A stretch of DNA of 64,000 nucleotides, taken from positions 98,919,895 through 98,983,894 of the forward strand of contig NC_088912.1 in NCBI RefSeq assembly GCF_963576675.1, written 5' to 3'. This stretch comes from Euphorbia lathyris (taxonomy: Eukaryota > Streptophyta > Magnoliopsida > Malpighiales > Euphorbiaceae). Positions 46,364 through 56,564 of the stretch are shown piece by piece. Made by a program: the position numbers and the translations under genes. How positions within the stretch are numbered: the stretch's first letter is position 1; each line of letters starts with the position of its first letter. The notes below the pieces were generated by a model. That model did not search any database and was not told the DNA's origin. It saw nothing but the letters and a program-made list of their open reading frames with translations.

Positions 46364-46546
46364 AGAGCCTTGACGCAATGGTAAACGTTGTTGTCGTGTG
46401 ACTCAGAGGTCACGAGTTCGAGTCATAAGAGCGGCCTCTTACCAAAAAAATTGATAGGGAAGGCGTGCCCCCAGTACACCCTTATGGTGGGACCCCTCTT
46501 CGGACCATCGCTTAAGCGGGAACGTGTAGTGTACCGGGCCGCTCTT
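46364..46546 (+). mobile_element. Au-like SINE, copy 2
   Basis: About 180 bp. Box-A-like TTGACGCAATGGTAAACG, box B GGTCACGAGTTCGAGTC, then ACCCTTATGGTGGGACCCC and the conserved tail AGTGTACCGGGCCGCTCTT. No functional tRNA can be folded from the head. Confidence 0.82.
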
Positions 46547-46567
46547 AAATTGAAATTATAACACAAC

Positions 46568-47221
46568 TAGACCTGTTCATGGGCTGGCTTGGCCCGGGCC
46601 TAACCGGGCTTGTCACATACTTATTTTTTGCAAGCCCAACTAAGCCCGCACTATATTTACATCGGGCTCGGATCGGACTGGGCCAAGCTAAAAGAACTAA
46701 TTCCCAAGCCCAACTCGGCCCGGCCCAACTAATATCTTTGTATTTTTTAAAAATTAAAATTAAACTAAAAAATTAGACTATAAATAAAAATAATAAAATA
46801 CAATAAACTAAATTTTAGAGTATTATTTCAATAAAAATCAATTAACGCAATCCTAAATAAAAAAAATACTTTTTTGATAGTAATAAATAAAATAGTAACA
46901 AAAATATGTACATGTTTACCAATTCGAAAAAATATATGGTTTGGAAATTTTTATGTTGAAGAAATTTAAATTTTTTATTTTTGGAATATAAAGTTTATTA
47001 AACTATAAAAGTTATTAAATTAAAATTATTATCAAAATTTCGGGCTGGACTGGGTTGGGCCTGGATTTTGAGACAAATCCCAAGCCGAACGTACTTTATA
47101 TGCAGGCCTAAGCGGGTTTGAACCGGGCCGGACCTATTACGAAATATATACGTCCAAGCCCAGTCTTTGAAGAACCGGTTTGGACGGACTGGACAGGCCA
47201 GTGGGCTTTTGAACACGTCTA
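46568..47221. mobile_element. Non-autonomous hAT element
   Basis: 654 bp with termini TAGACCTGTTCATGGGCTGG / TAGACGTGTTCAAAAGCCCA and a perfect 8-bp duplication AACACAAC (46560-46567, 47222-47229). Rich in GGCCCGGG/CCGGGC words near both ends. No ORF. Absent from the equivalent site in unit 1 (about 34795). Confidence 0.92.
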
Positions 47222-47783
47222 AACACAACCCAAAATAAAAAAGGAATACTATGCTTGCGAAATTAAGGTGGAGGAGGAATTACGGGCATTTGCTCGTAAC
47301 AAAACAAAATGTTTAATATATTTTTAGCCCCTTGAATTTGTCTATGAAAGTCAATTGCCTCACTGTTGTAGACACCGAGTCGGAGGACCTGTGACGAAAA
47401 CCTGAAAACAAGACGGTTGAAGCGATTGATTCCGGAAGTTTTGAAAAATATATAAAGAATAATAAGCGAAGGAAAATTAGCGGCACGGCGCGGGTGCTTA
47501 GCGGCATCCGGCACGCGGACGACAATGGTCGAACGCCCGCTCGGCGGCGCGGGACGTGCGCTCGGCGTCCGTCGGACGCACCGCAAGTGGCACGCTCTCG
47601 ACGTCCGAGCAATGCCCGGGTCCGGTGGCACGGGGCGCGCTCTCGTGGGCCGCTGAGCGCACGTGCCCGGTAGCGCGAAGCGCGCGTTCGGCGGCCGCGA
47701 CGTGTGAGCGTCCGGCGGTGCGGGACGCGCGCTCGGCGGCCGCGGGGTGCGCACGCCCGATGGCTCGAGGCACGCCCCGAGGG

Positions 47784-48001
47784 TCGTCGGGCGGGCGCCC
47801 AACCACGTCGGGCGAACGCCCGACGGAGGTTGGGCGCGGGCGCCCAACCTAGCGTTGGGCGCTCGCCCAACGCCGTTGGGCGATCGCCCAACGATTGTTG
47901 GGCGGCCGCCCAACAAGGTTGGGCGGTAGCCCAACACTAGGTTGGGCGGCCGCCCAACCCCAATGGGCGACGCCCAATTTCTTTTGGGCGTCGCCCATTG
48001 G
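47784..48001. repeat. Array of GC-rich palindromes upstream of the LTR TATA box
   Basis: Eight or so consecutive palindromes, each about 20 bp with a 2-4 nt centre, spaced about 26 bp apart: for example GTTGGGCGCTCGCCCAAC, GTTGGGCGATCGCCCAAC, GTTGGGCGGCCGCCCAAC. The last is a larger inverted pair (ATGGGCGACGCCCAA and TTGGGCGTCGCCCAT). The arms are conserved while the centres vary. Confidence 0.9.
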
Positions 48002-48019
48002 TCCGGGGACCCGTTTGCC

Positions 48020-48026
48020 TATAAAA
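48020..48026 (+). promoter_or_regulatory. LTR TATA box
   Basis: TATAAAA in GCCTATAAAAGGCACGG sits directly after the palindrome array. Transcription would start about 30 bp downstream, defining the U3/R boundary near 48050. Confidence 0.75.
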
Positions 48027-48727
48027 GGCACGGATCCCCATGCAAAAAAAAGAGGAAAAAGGAGAGGGAGGAGGAATCCTTAGAGAGCTTCTCACACTAG
48101 ATATTTTTCTAGAGAGAGGAAGTTGATTTTTTTAGGAAAAAACATTTTTTTCCCTAAAAATTGAAAATCTCTAAATTTCCTAAGTTCAATTTTTACTAAA
48201 TTTTTTATAAAAAATGGGAGCTCGTGGTTCGTGGAATCAATCGGCTTCAACTATCAGATACCGAATTCAAGGTATTATCTGAGGACTAGACTCTTTATTT
48301 TATTTAATTTATTCTCTTCTTCTATTTTTATGCTATAGTTTTTATTCATTTAGTCATTTATTTATTTTGTCACATTTTATTTAATTAACGTATTTATTTA
48401 ATTTTCGTTTCGTGTTAAATAAAATTCGGTTTTGTTTTAAAATAAAAAAACCTCGTTTTTGATGTCCCAATACGAACCGTGATCCGATAAAAGGTAGTTC
48501 GGGTATCGAAAACGTTGTAATTACAAGTTTTTAATTTAAAAGGAATTTCCCAAATAATGTTTTGAAATAAAAAACGTCGTTTAGGAATTTCCGTTTTCGA
48601 CTATGATCCATCTTTGGTAGTTCGGAAACCCAAAACGATTGAATTAGATTTAATTTAAAGCTTTTGAATAAATCTGGAAACATTTAGGAGTGCTGCTGTA
48701 ATTTACCTATTCTGTCACTAAATGCTG

Positions 48728-48754
48728 TTTACCGACGGATTTTCCGTCGGTAAA
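48728..48754. repeat. Perfect hairpin in the LTR
   Basis: TTTACCGACGGA and TCCGTCGGTAAA are perfectly inverted around a TTT loop. A role in RNA 3'-end formation is possible but unproven. Confidence 0.75.
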
Positions 48755-50374
48755 TCTGTCAAAATGTAAAAAATGCCATTTCAGTCCCTTTTTCTTAACT
48801 TTTAAACTTTTAATCCTTAGTACATATATATAAATATGTAATATATGTTTTTCAAATTATTTTAGAACTTTAGCATATATAATCATTCTAGAATATTTGT
48901 ATATTATTATTTATTCCATTTTACAATATAAGTATAAGTATATATATGTATTCCTTTTTATTAATTTGGATTATGTTTTAAATGTTAGTTATTTGGTATT
49001 TTGAGAAATAATTAATATATATTAGCATATGGTATTTTTGGTATTTAAAACTATAGTAGTTATGTATATGTATAGTTTTTGGAACATTTGGGTTATTTTA
49101 GTGATTATTGAATAAAATTATTTTGGGATAAGAATTATTTTCTTAGTTATAGGATCTACTTATTATTTTCACATTTTCAAAGTATGGATATATTGTACCT
49201 ATTATTTTTATATATACATATAGCTTCTTTTGTATTAACTCTTATTTTATATTCTATTTTTGATTTAAATGTATATACGTATGTACAAATTATTTTCTTT
49301 ACCCTTTGAGCCCATTCATGGGTCCATATTTCAAATGGGCTTTATTTAAGTGTAAATATTAGTTAAAATAAGTTTATTGTTGTAATTATAACAATTAGAG
49401 AGTCCATTAAATAAGTGGGGAAAATAAATCACAAAAAGAGAGTTTTCAATTGAATTATTTAAACTAATGAGTTTTTTTTTCTAATGTAAATAAATAGAGT
49501 CATTCTTGTTAATATTCCAAATCGTCTTCAAAACACCACGTTTTAAAACCTTAATCCGTTCCAAAGGCGGATTAAAGGATCATTGTAATTAAAATCGTTT
49601 TCTTTGCAAATAATAGATTTTTGAATCATTTTCTTAAAGGATTTGTACAAAATGAAATTGACTTGTATGTTTAACCACGTTTTCTTATTAAAAGGTTCTT
49701 TATCTCAAACGTTTTCAAATACTCGAGTCGTTCCAACGGCGATTCGTGTAAGCTTCATCAAACGAGGTTTTAAAACGCTCCTAAATCGTTCCAACGGCGA
49801 TTAAGGTGCGAACCATGTAAATAAAACTCGTTTTGGGGAAATAAGTTAGTGTAGAATAAACACACAACATAACATTTAAATACGGTTGTAAATAAATCAT
49901 TTCTTTCTTCCCTCTCTGTGTATGTATAAACATAAATGGGTGATTCTTTACCGAGGTGGCTTTTCAATATCATATGCTCAAAATGGTTTCTAAAAAGAGA
50001 AAGAAAAGGGTTTCAAATGAATTTTAAACTTAAAGAAGTATACGATTAGTCCGTTATCGCCTAACATGCTGAGTAGGAGGCCGGTGGTTCATAACCGAGC
50101 GATGTCGGGGTGCCTAGTAGCCTTTCTCTAGAAAGGAGCTAGCCTTCTCGGCTCGTACCTAAGTTTCCCGAACCCACACCGGTCTCCCACAAGGGATCGG
50201 TGTTCATTTTCCCATTCGTGGGTGACGACTCTTCCATATCTCCGAGCTCCGGTCCTGCCGAGCAGCTTGATTCCACGATTGGTTGCTTTCGGCGCCAATC
50301 ACCGCTTACGTCGCCATGAGGTTGTCCACCCCCCGGTCTGCCCGGGAGATTAGGCCGCGGCACCTCGTCTAACA

Positions 50375-50396
50375 AGTGGCGACTCTGCTGGGGAAG
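50375..50396 (+). promoter_or_regulatory. Primer binding site of the Tat/Ogre-like element
   Basis: AG then TGGCGACTCTGCTGGGGA follows the LTR. TGG pairs with a tRNA CCA end. This PBS type is common in Tat/Ogre elements. The tRNA was not verified. Confidence 0.78.
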
Positions 50397-52318
50397 CGAG
50401 AAATTTGATTCCGGAAGGCGTGTATTAAGCCCTTAATGGGGACGGATCGTTTTACTTCTTTTCGTATGCATTCATATGCATTATTGCAAACCCTTTGGGT
50501 AATTTCCGCGAAACCTCTAGCGAGAGTCCATTCGTCGCTCGAAAGAGGCTAGCGTAAGTTCCCCCTTACAGTAAGGCGCCAGAGGGTCCCCATCCATTCG
50601 TTAGGGGCGAATCTGTGCGGTCCTGTGAGGTCCCGCGGTCAGCCGTGTCAGCATATAGTAGCCTTAGAAGTTTCCATAGGATTATCCGTTACTATTTTTG
50701 ATGTGATAAATGAATCAGTTCGTGTTTTCAAACCGCCATGATACGTGTCTAATCCTAAATTATGTAAAGAAAATGAGACGATGCGTTAATATATACTCAT
50801 GAATCGACATACTAATTACCCTAAAACATCGAAACGATTTGAACTAAAGACGACTTAGTCATCTCATATGAATGAACATGTGCGACCCGTCTTGTCCTTT
50901 TCGGTGTCCCGATGAAGGCACATGTTCAGGAAATGTGTTATGACGTAAGCACGTATTAGTATGAATCGGTTCGCTGTTAAGGATAGTTACATCTCGATAC
51001 AAAAGACTATATTAACAATAGCCGTTATTCACATTCTTTAAATAAGTTAGGATAAAACGAGATCATGACGAAACGAAAACGAAGAACATTTCTGTTTCGA
51101 ACGACCCTATCGTAACGTGAAAAGTTTTGCACGAGTAGCTCGTCCCTTCCGAATGAAAGACGAGCTTTTACGTTATGCCTCGTGTCATTCTTAAGAGAAA
51201 TGGATGTGTCCGCAAAGGTGACTAAGAAAATAAAAGAAAAGAAAAATGAACTAAACGACCAAAATCATTCCGAGTCTATGATATATGTCAATCTCAAGAG
51301 TAGTTAAAGAAAATAAACCAATGCCGTTGAATACGTGACTCGAACGAGTGTATACCCTGTTTAAAACTTTGAAACCGAATTAAGCCAAACCATATAATTG
51401 CGCCATATGGACGAGACTGCGGGTTTTGACTAACGACTCGATCATTTCGACCGTTACCAAAACTGTAAGAAATATGGCCCGATATACGTGTTTGCTTAAA
51501 TTTGCGCCTAAAGGAAAGAAAACGGTGATATCCTCGCTTCGAACAAACACACGATTTAACGAAAGGTTGGTTTTCTATAACCACACTAAGATGATATATC
51601 CCGTAGGATTGGGAAGAACAACGAACTGTTGCTAGCCGAAAGGTTACCGTGCGCTCAAAATAAGACTCGCCGTCTTTTTCACGTAGCTAAAATGAGCAAA
51701 CGGATCCTCGACGCTAAGAACAAACGCGTTACGCGATGAGTCCGTTCCCTAAAATAAAATCCAAAAGTGATTCCATCACTAAATAAACATGTGGTTACGT
51801 CTCTCGATAGATCCAAAAGATCCCGTTGTAATCCAAAATCGAGACACGAACCCACGCGAACAAAAGGGAACGAGTCATCGACAATAACGAATGATTGAAC
51901 TAGAAGAATAACTCGAACCACGTCTAAAAACTGAGATGCGCTCAAAGGGAGTCAAAACCCGAATTAATGCGTCTCGCAAAAGGACAAAAGACGAGTTATT
52001 CTGAAAGGACAATCCAACTTGGTCAATTTCTTAGTCACCAAACGTAGATACGTCAAAACGAACTGTGTTGTCTGATGAATGATTTAATTTCCCGCAATAA
52101 TCGGCGACATCACGCGTCCCCTGGACCGCAATATGAGCCAAAAACCAAAATCCTAGAAAAGAGACCTGGACCGACGAGTGTGTGGAGGAATAAGGGTGGA
52201 AGAGAGATGTTGTGATACATGTAAATAGAACTAACGTTTGTTCTTCTTATCTTATAATCGTAAATAAATAAACGCACACACCACGAATCATGCATATAAA
52301 AATCATGCATACATACTA
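50397..52318 (+). other. 5' leader of the Tat/Ogre-like element
   Basis: About 1.9 kb between PBS and gag. Ogre elements often carry an extra ORF here. I find only short open frames (largest 51426-51635 and antisense 51294-51584) without motifs. It has CGAACG/ACGAGT words but no clear tandem repeat. Confidence 0.6.
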
Positions 52319-55300
52319 ATGGATACCGTTCGCGCAGATGTCATCATTAGGCGGTTGTGGTATCGCGAGAGTAATCGGCTTGTCAGACAGTTTGATCAGC
52401 TACGAGTAGACAGTTCGGAATCAGTAGTTGTGGCTTCTGAATCATCTTCGTCTGGGTATACTCAGTCTTCCTTCAGTATGTCTGCGACCGATGAGAAAGT
52501 GGCTGAATTGGAGAATTCTGTGAACAATATCAATGATCAGCTGGCCGCGATCTTGGCCCAGCTAGCTGAGTTAGCACTGAAGGACAACAAGAGTGGTAGT
52601 AAGCGTGCTGAGAATGAGGTGAACGATGGCCCTCGCTTTGGGAATAAGGAGGATTATCAGGATTATATCCGAAAACAGTTAGAGAAAGAGAAAGCTAAGG
52701 AAGAGGAGTGGAAGCAACACATCACACAGGAAGTGCAGGACTTGCGCGGAGGAAGTTCCGGGAGTCAGGACTTTTATAACTTGAAGAATTGTTTATCGGC
52801 AACAGCTTCGCCTTTGAAATTTCGGCTCCCCGACATGAAAAAGTTCGATGGAACTGGAGATCCCACCGCTCACATGAATCAGTATGTTGCTGTGATGAAG
52901 CACACGATCCTAACTAAGGATCAAGTCCTGGGGCTGTTTAACACCTATCTAGAGGGGGCTGCCCTCACATGGTTTCATGCATTGCTGATGGTAACAAAGA
53001 GGGATTGGAAGGAATTAGCGAAGTCATTCATCGCTCAGTATAGCTTCAATACCATGCTTGAGGTCACTTTCAAAGAGTTAGAGAGCACTAAGCAACAGGC
53101 TGGGGAATCCTTTTCCGATTTTGTGAAAAGATGGAGGGCTAAGGCCGCAGTGATGAAACAAAAGCTGCTCGAGCAGGATCATATCCGAATGGTGGTTGGC
53201 AACACGTTGCCGTATATCAAGAATGAGTTGCGGTATATGCCGTTTACGGATTTCAATCAGATGTATAGTTGTGCCTTGACTGTCGAAGGTGATGGGGAGC
53301 CGAAGAAAGCTTATACCAAGTGGACGAAGTCTGGATATAGTGCCGGAGGGCCTAGCGCGAGTACGGAATCTGCAGCAGTGAAAGTGGTTGATCTTAATGC
53401 TATTGAAAAGAGGCGGTTCGCCAAGTTCGATCAGACCTATGCTAAAGTTTTCAAGCGTCTGCAGAAAAAGGGATTGTTGAAAGCCCTTACCCCGTATAAC
53501 AAAGCTCAACCTACTCCGCAGATTCAGGCTAGAGGGTACTGTGAGTTCCACAGCAGTTATGGACATACGATTGAGAATTGCGAGAGGCTGAAACACGAAA
53601 TCCAAGATTTGATTGAGGAGAAGAAGATAGCTGATCCTTCGTCAGCAAACCCTTCCGTTAGGCGCAATCCATTGCCTAATCATAGGGTGAGCGTGATCGG
53701 AGCTGGTTTGATAGAAACTGTAGTGATGGAATCCTTTGAGGAAGATGTAGAGGAGTTGTTGGACTCCGTCGAAAAAAGCAATGTGGGAAAAGGTCTGTAT
53801 GTGTCCTTCTTGGGTGAGGAACGAGAGGATGAACCGATGGAAGAAGGGTCAGATGGTGGAGCACCGTATGATGAGGATAGTGCTGAAGAGACCGGAGAAG
53901 GGTCGTCTCGGACTATTGTGCCAGATTTGAGTTTGTTTAGTGGAGGAAGAGATCCCGAGGTGCACTTGCGTGAATATATGCACAACATGTTTATTGAATC
54001 CTTCGGAGTAGATGAGATTGCTCAGTGGTTTCATCATTCGCTGGTAGGCGAGCCTTTGGAGTGGTTCCACTCATTACCCGACTCTTGCAAGCATGATTGG
54101 GATCAATTATCAGATTTATTCTTAGAAAAGTACCAAAGAGCCGAGGACAGGGCCGCAGAGCGCTTCGCAATGCGGATTGGACCTATCAAGCGTCCGCTAC
54201 CGAGGGTTAGCAAGTATAATGGCAATAAGGATCCTATGGAACACCTTCATTTTTACTTGTTGGCTATGGCACCCTTGGGTTTTAAAGAAGAAGAGATCAC
54301 TAGCTTGTTTTGTAATTCGTTGATGGGTGAACCGTTAATGTGGTACATGTCGCTGTCGATGTATGTTAAGACCGATTGGGCAGCAATGACGAAAAGATTT
54401 ATCAAGGAGTATACAGTATGGATGCTGGCAGAGCAAACCCCTGACTCCCCGTCTTACCAAACACCTGATGCGGTGTTAGCAATGCCTAGGTATGGTGGAT
54501 ACCAGGATCCTGTGGAGCATGCGAGGATATTTCGCAATCATATGTATGACGCCGGATTTCCGCAGTGTGAGTTGCATGAACATTTTCCGGAAACCTTGAT
54601 GGGTGAAGCCTTATTGTGGCATCAGGGTCTATCAAAGGAGGAGATGGGTCATTGGATACCGCTCCGAAGTGCCTTTATGGCAAGATATGAAATGTACATT
54701 CCATGGACGGGATCCCTGGATGATCTGGACAGGATTAGGCAATTCCCCGAGGAACATTTTGTGGATTATGCTAGAAGGTGGAGGCACCGTTATGAGCAGT
54801 GTAATGAGACAATGAGCGATAAGGTGCAGCTTATGTGCATACAACGAGGTGCTATTCCGTTGGCCGCAAGGAGGATGAGCCGGGTGTCCCTCCGTGACTA
54901 TGATGAGTTGATAGGTTGGGCTTTGTACGGATCGGCGGATCCCTTTTTCCTGAATCCAAGTGTTCCTCACGTCATGGATTTAATGGTCGTGGACATTTGG
55001 GAGAGTTCCTCGGACGAGGAGGATGCCGATCGAAGGGTTCCTATTAACATTTGGGACGAATCGGATGATGAGCCGGAAATTGCGGTAATGACGAGATCAG
55101 GTCGTGTGGCCGAGGGAAAGGCACCAATGGTAGAGACTGAGATTGGAAAAGGGTCGGCTCCTAAGCCCGATGACCAAGTTCTTGAGCAGTTGAAGAAGAC
55201 GCAAGCTAAGTCTACGGTCTGGGAAGTTTTATGCCATTCTAAGTACCATCGTGAGAACCTGATGAAGGAGTTGCAGAATTTGGTTATTTCCACCGATACT

Positions 55301-55414
55301 GAGCCGGCAGCGCTAGTAGGGGCAATTATGGCTCGAAAGAAGACTGAGATCACATTTACCGACGAGGATCTCCCAGAAGAGGGGAAGGCTCATAATAAGC
55401 CATTGTATATCTGA
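52319..55414 (+). CDS. gag: Gag polyprotein with four capsid-like modules
   Basis: 1,031 codons. Residues 56-145 look coiled-coil-like (KVAELENSVNNINDQLAAI, then a KEKAKEEEWK stretch). Module 1 (about 167-325) is a standard Retrotrans_gag capsid: FDGTGDPTAHMNQY, LEGAALTWFHAL, DWKELAKSFIAQY, then a C-terminal-domain-like tail (FSDFVKRWRAKA, NELRYM). A C-H-H-C knuckle follows (YCEFHSSYGHTIENCERL, 407-425). Beyond it, where protease would be expected, lie module 2 (532-612: LFSGGRDPEVHLREY, LVGEPLEWFHSL, DWDQLSDLFLEKY), module 3 (625-706: YNGNKDPMEHLHFY, LMGEPLMWYMSL, DWAAMTKRFIKEY) and module 4 (718-875: YGGYQDPVEHARIF, LMGEALLWHQGL, then a C-terminal-like FVDYARRWRHRYEQC). An acidic serine tail leads to a TGA at 55412. 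One frame with no break for 3.1 kb argues for recent function or selection. Extra capsid-like repeats are not part of the standard Tat layout. Confidence 0.86.
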   Translation: MDTVRADVIIRRLWYRESNRLVRQFDQLRVDSSESVVVASESSSSGYTQSSFSMSATDEKVAELENSVNNINDQLAAILAQLAELALKDNKSGSKRAENEVNDGPRFGNKEDYQDYIRKQLEKEKAKEEEWKQHITQEVQDLRGGSSGSQDFYNLKNCLSATASPLKFRLPDMKKFDGTGDPTAHMNQYVAVMKHTILTKDQVLGLFNTYLEGAALTWFHALLMVTKRDWKELAKSFIAQYSFNTMLEVTFKELESTKQQAGESFSDFVKRWRAKAAVMKQKLLEQDHIRMVVGNTLPYIKNELRYMPFTDFNQMYSCALTVEGDGEPKKAYTKWTKSGYSAGGPSASTESAAVKVVDLNAIEKRRFAKFDQTYAKVFKRLQKKGLLKALTPYNKAQPTPQIQARGYCEFHSSYGHTIENCERLKHEIQDLIEEKKIADPSSANPSVRRNPLPNHRVSVIGAGLIETVVMESFEEDVEELLDSVEKSNVGKGLYVSFLGEEREDEPMEEGSDGGAPYDEDSAEETGEGSSRTIVPDLSLFSGGRDPEVHLREYMHNMFIESFGVDEIAQWFHHSLVGEPLEWFHSLPDSCKHDWDQLSDLFLEKYQRAEDRAAERFAMRIGPIKRPLPRVSKYNGNKDPMEHLHFYLLAMAPLGFKEEEITSLFCNSLMGEPLMWYMSLSMYVKTDWAAMTKRFIKEYTVWMLAEQTPDSPSYQTPDAVLAMPRYGGYQDPVEHARIFRNHMYDAGFPQCELHEHFPETLMGEALLWHQGLSKEEMGHWIPLRSAFMARYEMYIPWTGSLDDLDRIRQFPEEHFVDYARRWRHRYEQCNETMSDKVQLMCIQRGAIPLAARRMSRVSLRDYDELIGWALYGSADPFFLNPSVPHVMDLMVVDIWESSSDEEDADRRVPINIWDESDDEPEIAVMTRSGRVAEGKAPMVETEIGKGSAPKPDDQVLEQLKKTQAKSTVWEVLCHSKYHRENLMKELQNLVISTDTEPAALVGAIMARKKTEITFTDEDLPEEGKAHNKPLYI

Positions 55415-55987
55415 GCGGAAATTAACGGGAAGAAGACTAGCTGTGTGATGGTCGATGATGGATCGGCCATTAATGTTTGTCCGTTGAAACTCTTGTCGAA
55501 GTTGGGAGTGGAAAGAGGAGACTTGACGGCCTCTGAAACAGTGATTAGAGCATATGACGACAGCCGTAGGCACATTGAAGGAGTCTTCAAGGCCAAGTTG
55601 AAAGTGGGGCCGCACGAGGAAGAAACTGAGTTCACGGTGTTGGATATCCCGGTAACTTTTGCTGTGCTGTTGGGACGCCCTTGGTTCCATAAGTTAGGAG
55701 GTGTGCCCTCCACGCTCCACCAAATGATTAAGTTCCCCTTCGGGGAGGAGATAGTAACAATTAGAGCTAAGAAATTAAGCTCGGTGGCAGCATTGGGAAT
55801 TGAGCCTCAACTTTTCTCCGGATTCCAAGTCTCCGGGATTTACGAGTCGAGCATGACCACCAATGTGGTGAAAATGATGAAGGGAGGTTTCATCCCGGGA
55901 ATGGGTTTAGGAGCATACCATCAGGGGCTGCCAGAGTTTCCGGACTTTAAGAGTCAGAAAACCCGGAGAGGTTTGGGATATGAGTAG
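55415..55987 (+). pseudogene. Retropepsin-like protease with G-patch-like tail
   Basis: Same frame as gag, separated from it only by the TGA at 55412-55414. The active-site motif reads VMVDDGSAINVCP (about 55447), the D-D-G-S variant I associate with Tat elements. ILLGRPW-like AVLLGRPWFHKLGG is the second conserved strand. A glycine-rich MMKGGFIPGMGLGAYHQG at about 55875-55930 resembles a G-patch, an RNA-binding motif found next to protease in some retroelements. A TAG at 55985 ends it. I call it a pseudogene because of the stops, although readthrough cannot be excluded. Confidence 0.75.
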
Positions 55988-56564
55988 GGGAGTCCGTCCA
56001 ATGCGAGTGCTGAAGGAAAAGTAGGCTTGAGGAAGTATTTTGTGAGCGAGGGGCATGGGAAGGCATATTCAGGAACCCCCGAGGCATGGACTAGCACGGA
56101 AGGGAAGATTCTTCCAGGGTTCGAAATCTTCAATGATGTTGCCGACTGGGGCAAAGGAAAGGCGAGCTGCTTTGTCGAGGAGATCATGATGCTGGATTTA
56201 AATGCCGAGGAGCAGGTCATCACCATCGAAGCGACTGCGGGAGCGGGAGATGAGCCTAGTACCTCCAAAATTCATGAGAAGTCCGAAGGCCCTAATGATG
56301 AAAATTATATTACTGCTTTGTTTGAGTCAGATGATGTAATCACCCATGCTATCAATGAAATGAATTCTGATTTTGCTTACTTGCTTGATGTCGATCATGA
56401 TCATTCCATGCATTCTCATTCATATAACATGCCTGCATTTGAAATCAATACAATAGAAATGTCAACTTATACAAATTGCTCAAGCATTAACTATTGAAGA
56501 GAGAAAAGAATTTGAGAGAATAATTAAAAAATACGAAATTGTATTCGCTTGGACATACGAAGAC
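55988..56564 (+). other. Protease-RT linker with frame change
   Basis: The gag-protease frame reopens at 56027 and closes at 56497 (acidic, with EEQVITIEATAGAGDEP). The RT frame is the +1 frame, readable from about 56470 (IAQALTIEERKEFERIIKKY). Ogre elements are known to splice an intron between protease and RT. The frame change here is compatible with that, but I could not pick confident splice sites. Confidence 0.5.

Larger units (their letters stand above)
45711..47366. repeat. Duplicated block S, copy 2
   Basis: Homologous to 33046-34985. It carries the T-rich region, an unsplit Au-like SINE, a private hAT insert (46568-47221) and the GGAATACTATGCTTGCGAAA phrase. It is cut at CACTGT/TGTAGACACC by the Tat/Ogre-like element. 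Confidence 0.85.
47367..50374 (+). repeat. 5' LTR of the Tat/Ogre-like element (about 3.0 kb)
   Basis: Starts TGTAGACACCGAGTCGG where the S-block homology ends, and finishes ...CGTCTAACA two bases before the PBS. It contains a GC-rich domain (about 47485-48010) with a palindrome array, a TATA box, then a long AT-rich U5-side part. The overlapping open frames on both strands at 47263-48083 are a product of GC-rich repeats, not genes. Confidence 0.82.

Noticed and set aside
46364..46546. tRNA gene suggested by box A and box B
   Set aside because: The head does not fold as a tRNA and is followed by the Au-type SINE tail; it is a SINE.
47263..48083. Several overlapping long open frames on both strands in the GC-rich LTR
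   Set aside because: They consist of GWAPAQP/RPTALG-type repeats produced by the palindromes, cross the LTR boundary, and lack any domain.
53078..53605. 175-codon antisense ORF in the new gag
   Set aside because: Shadow of the real gag frame without any motif.
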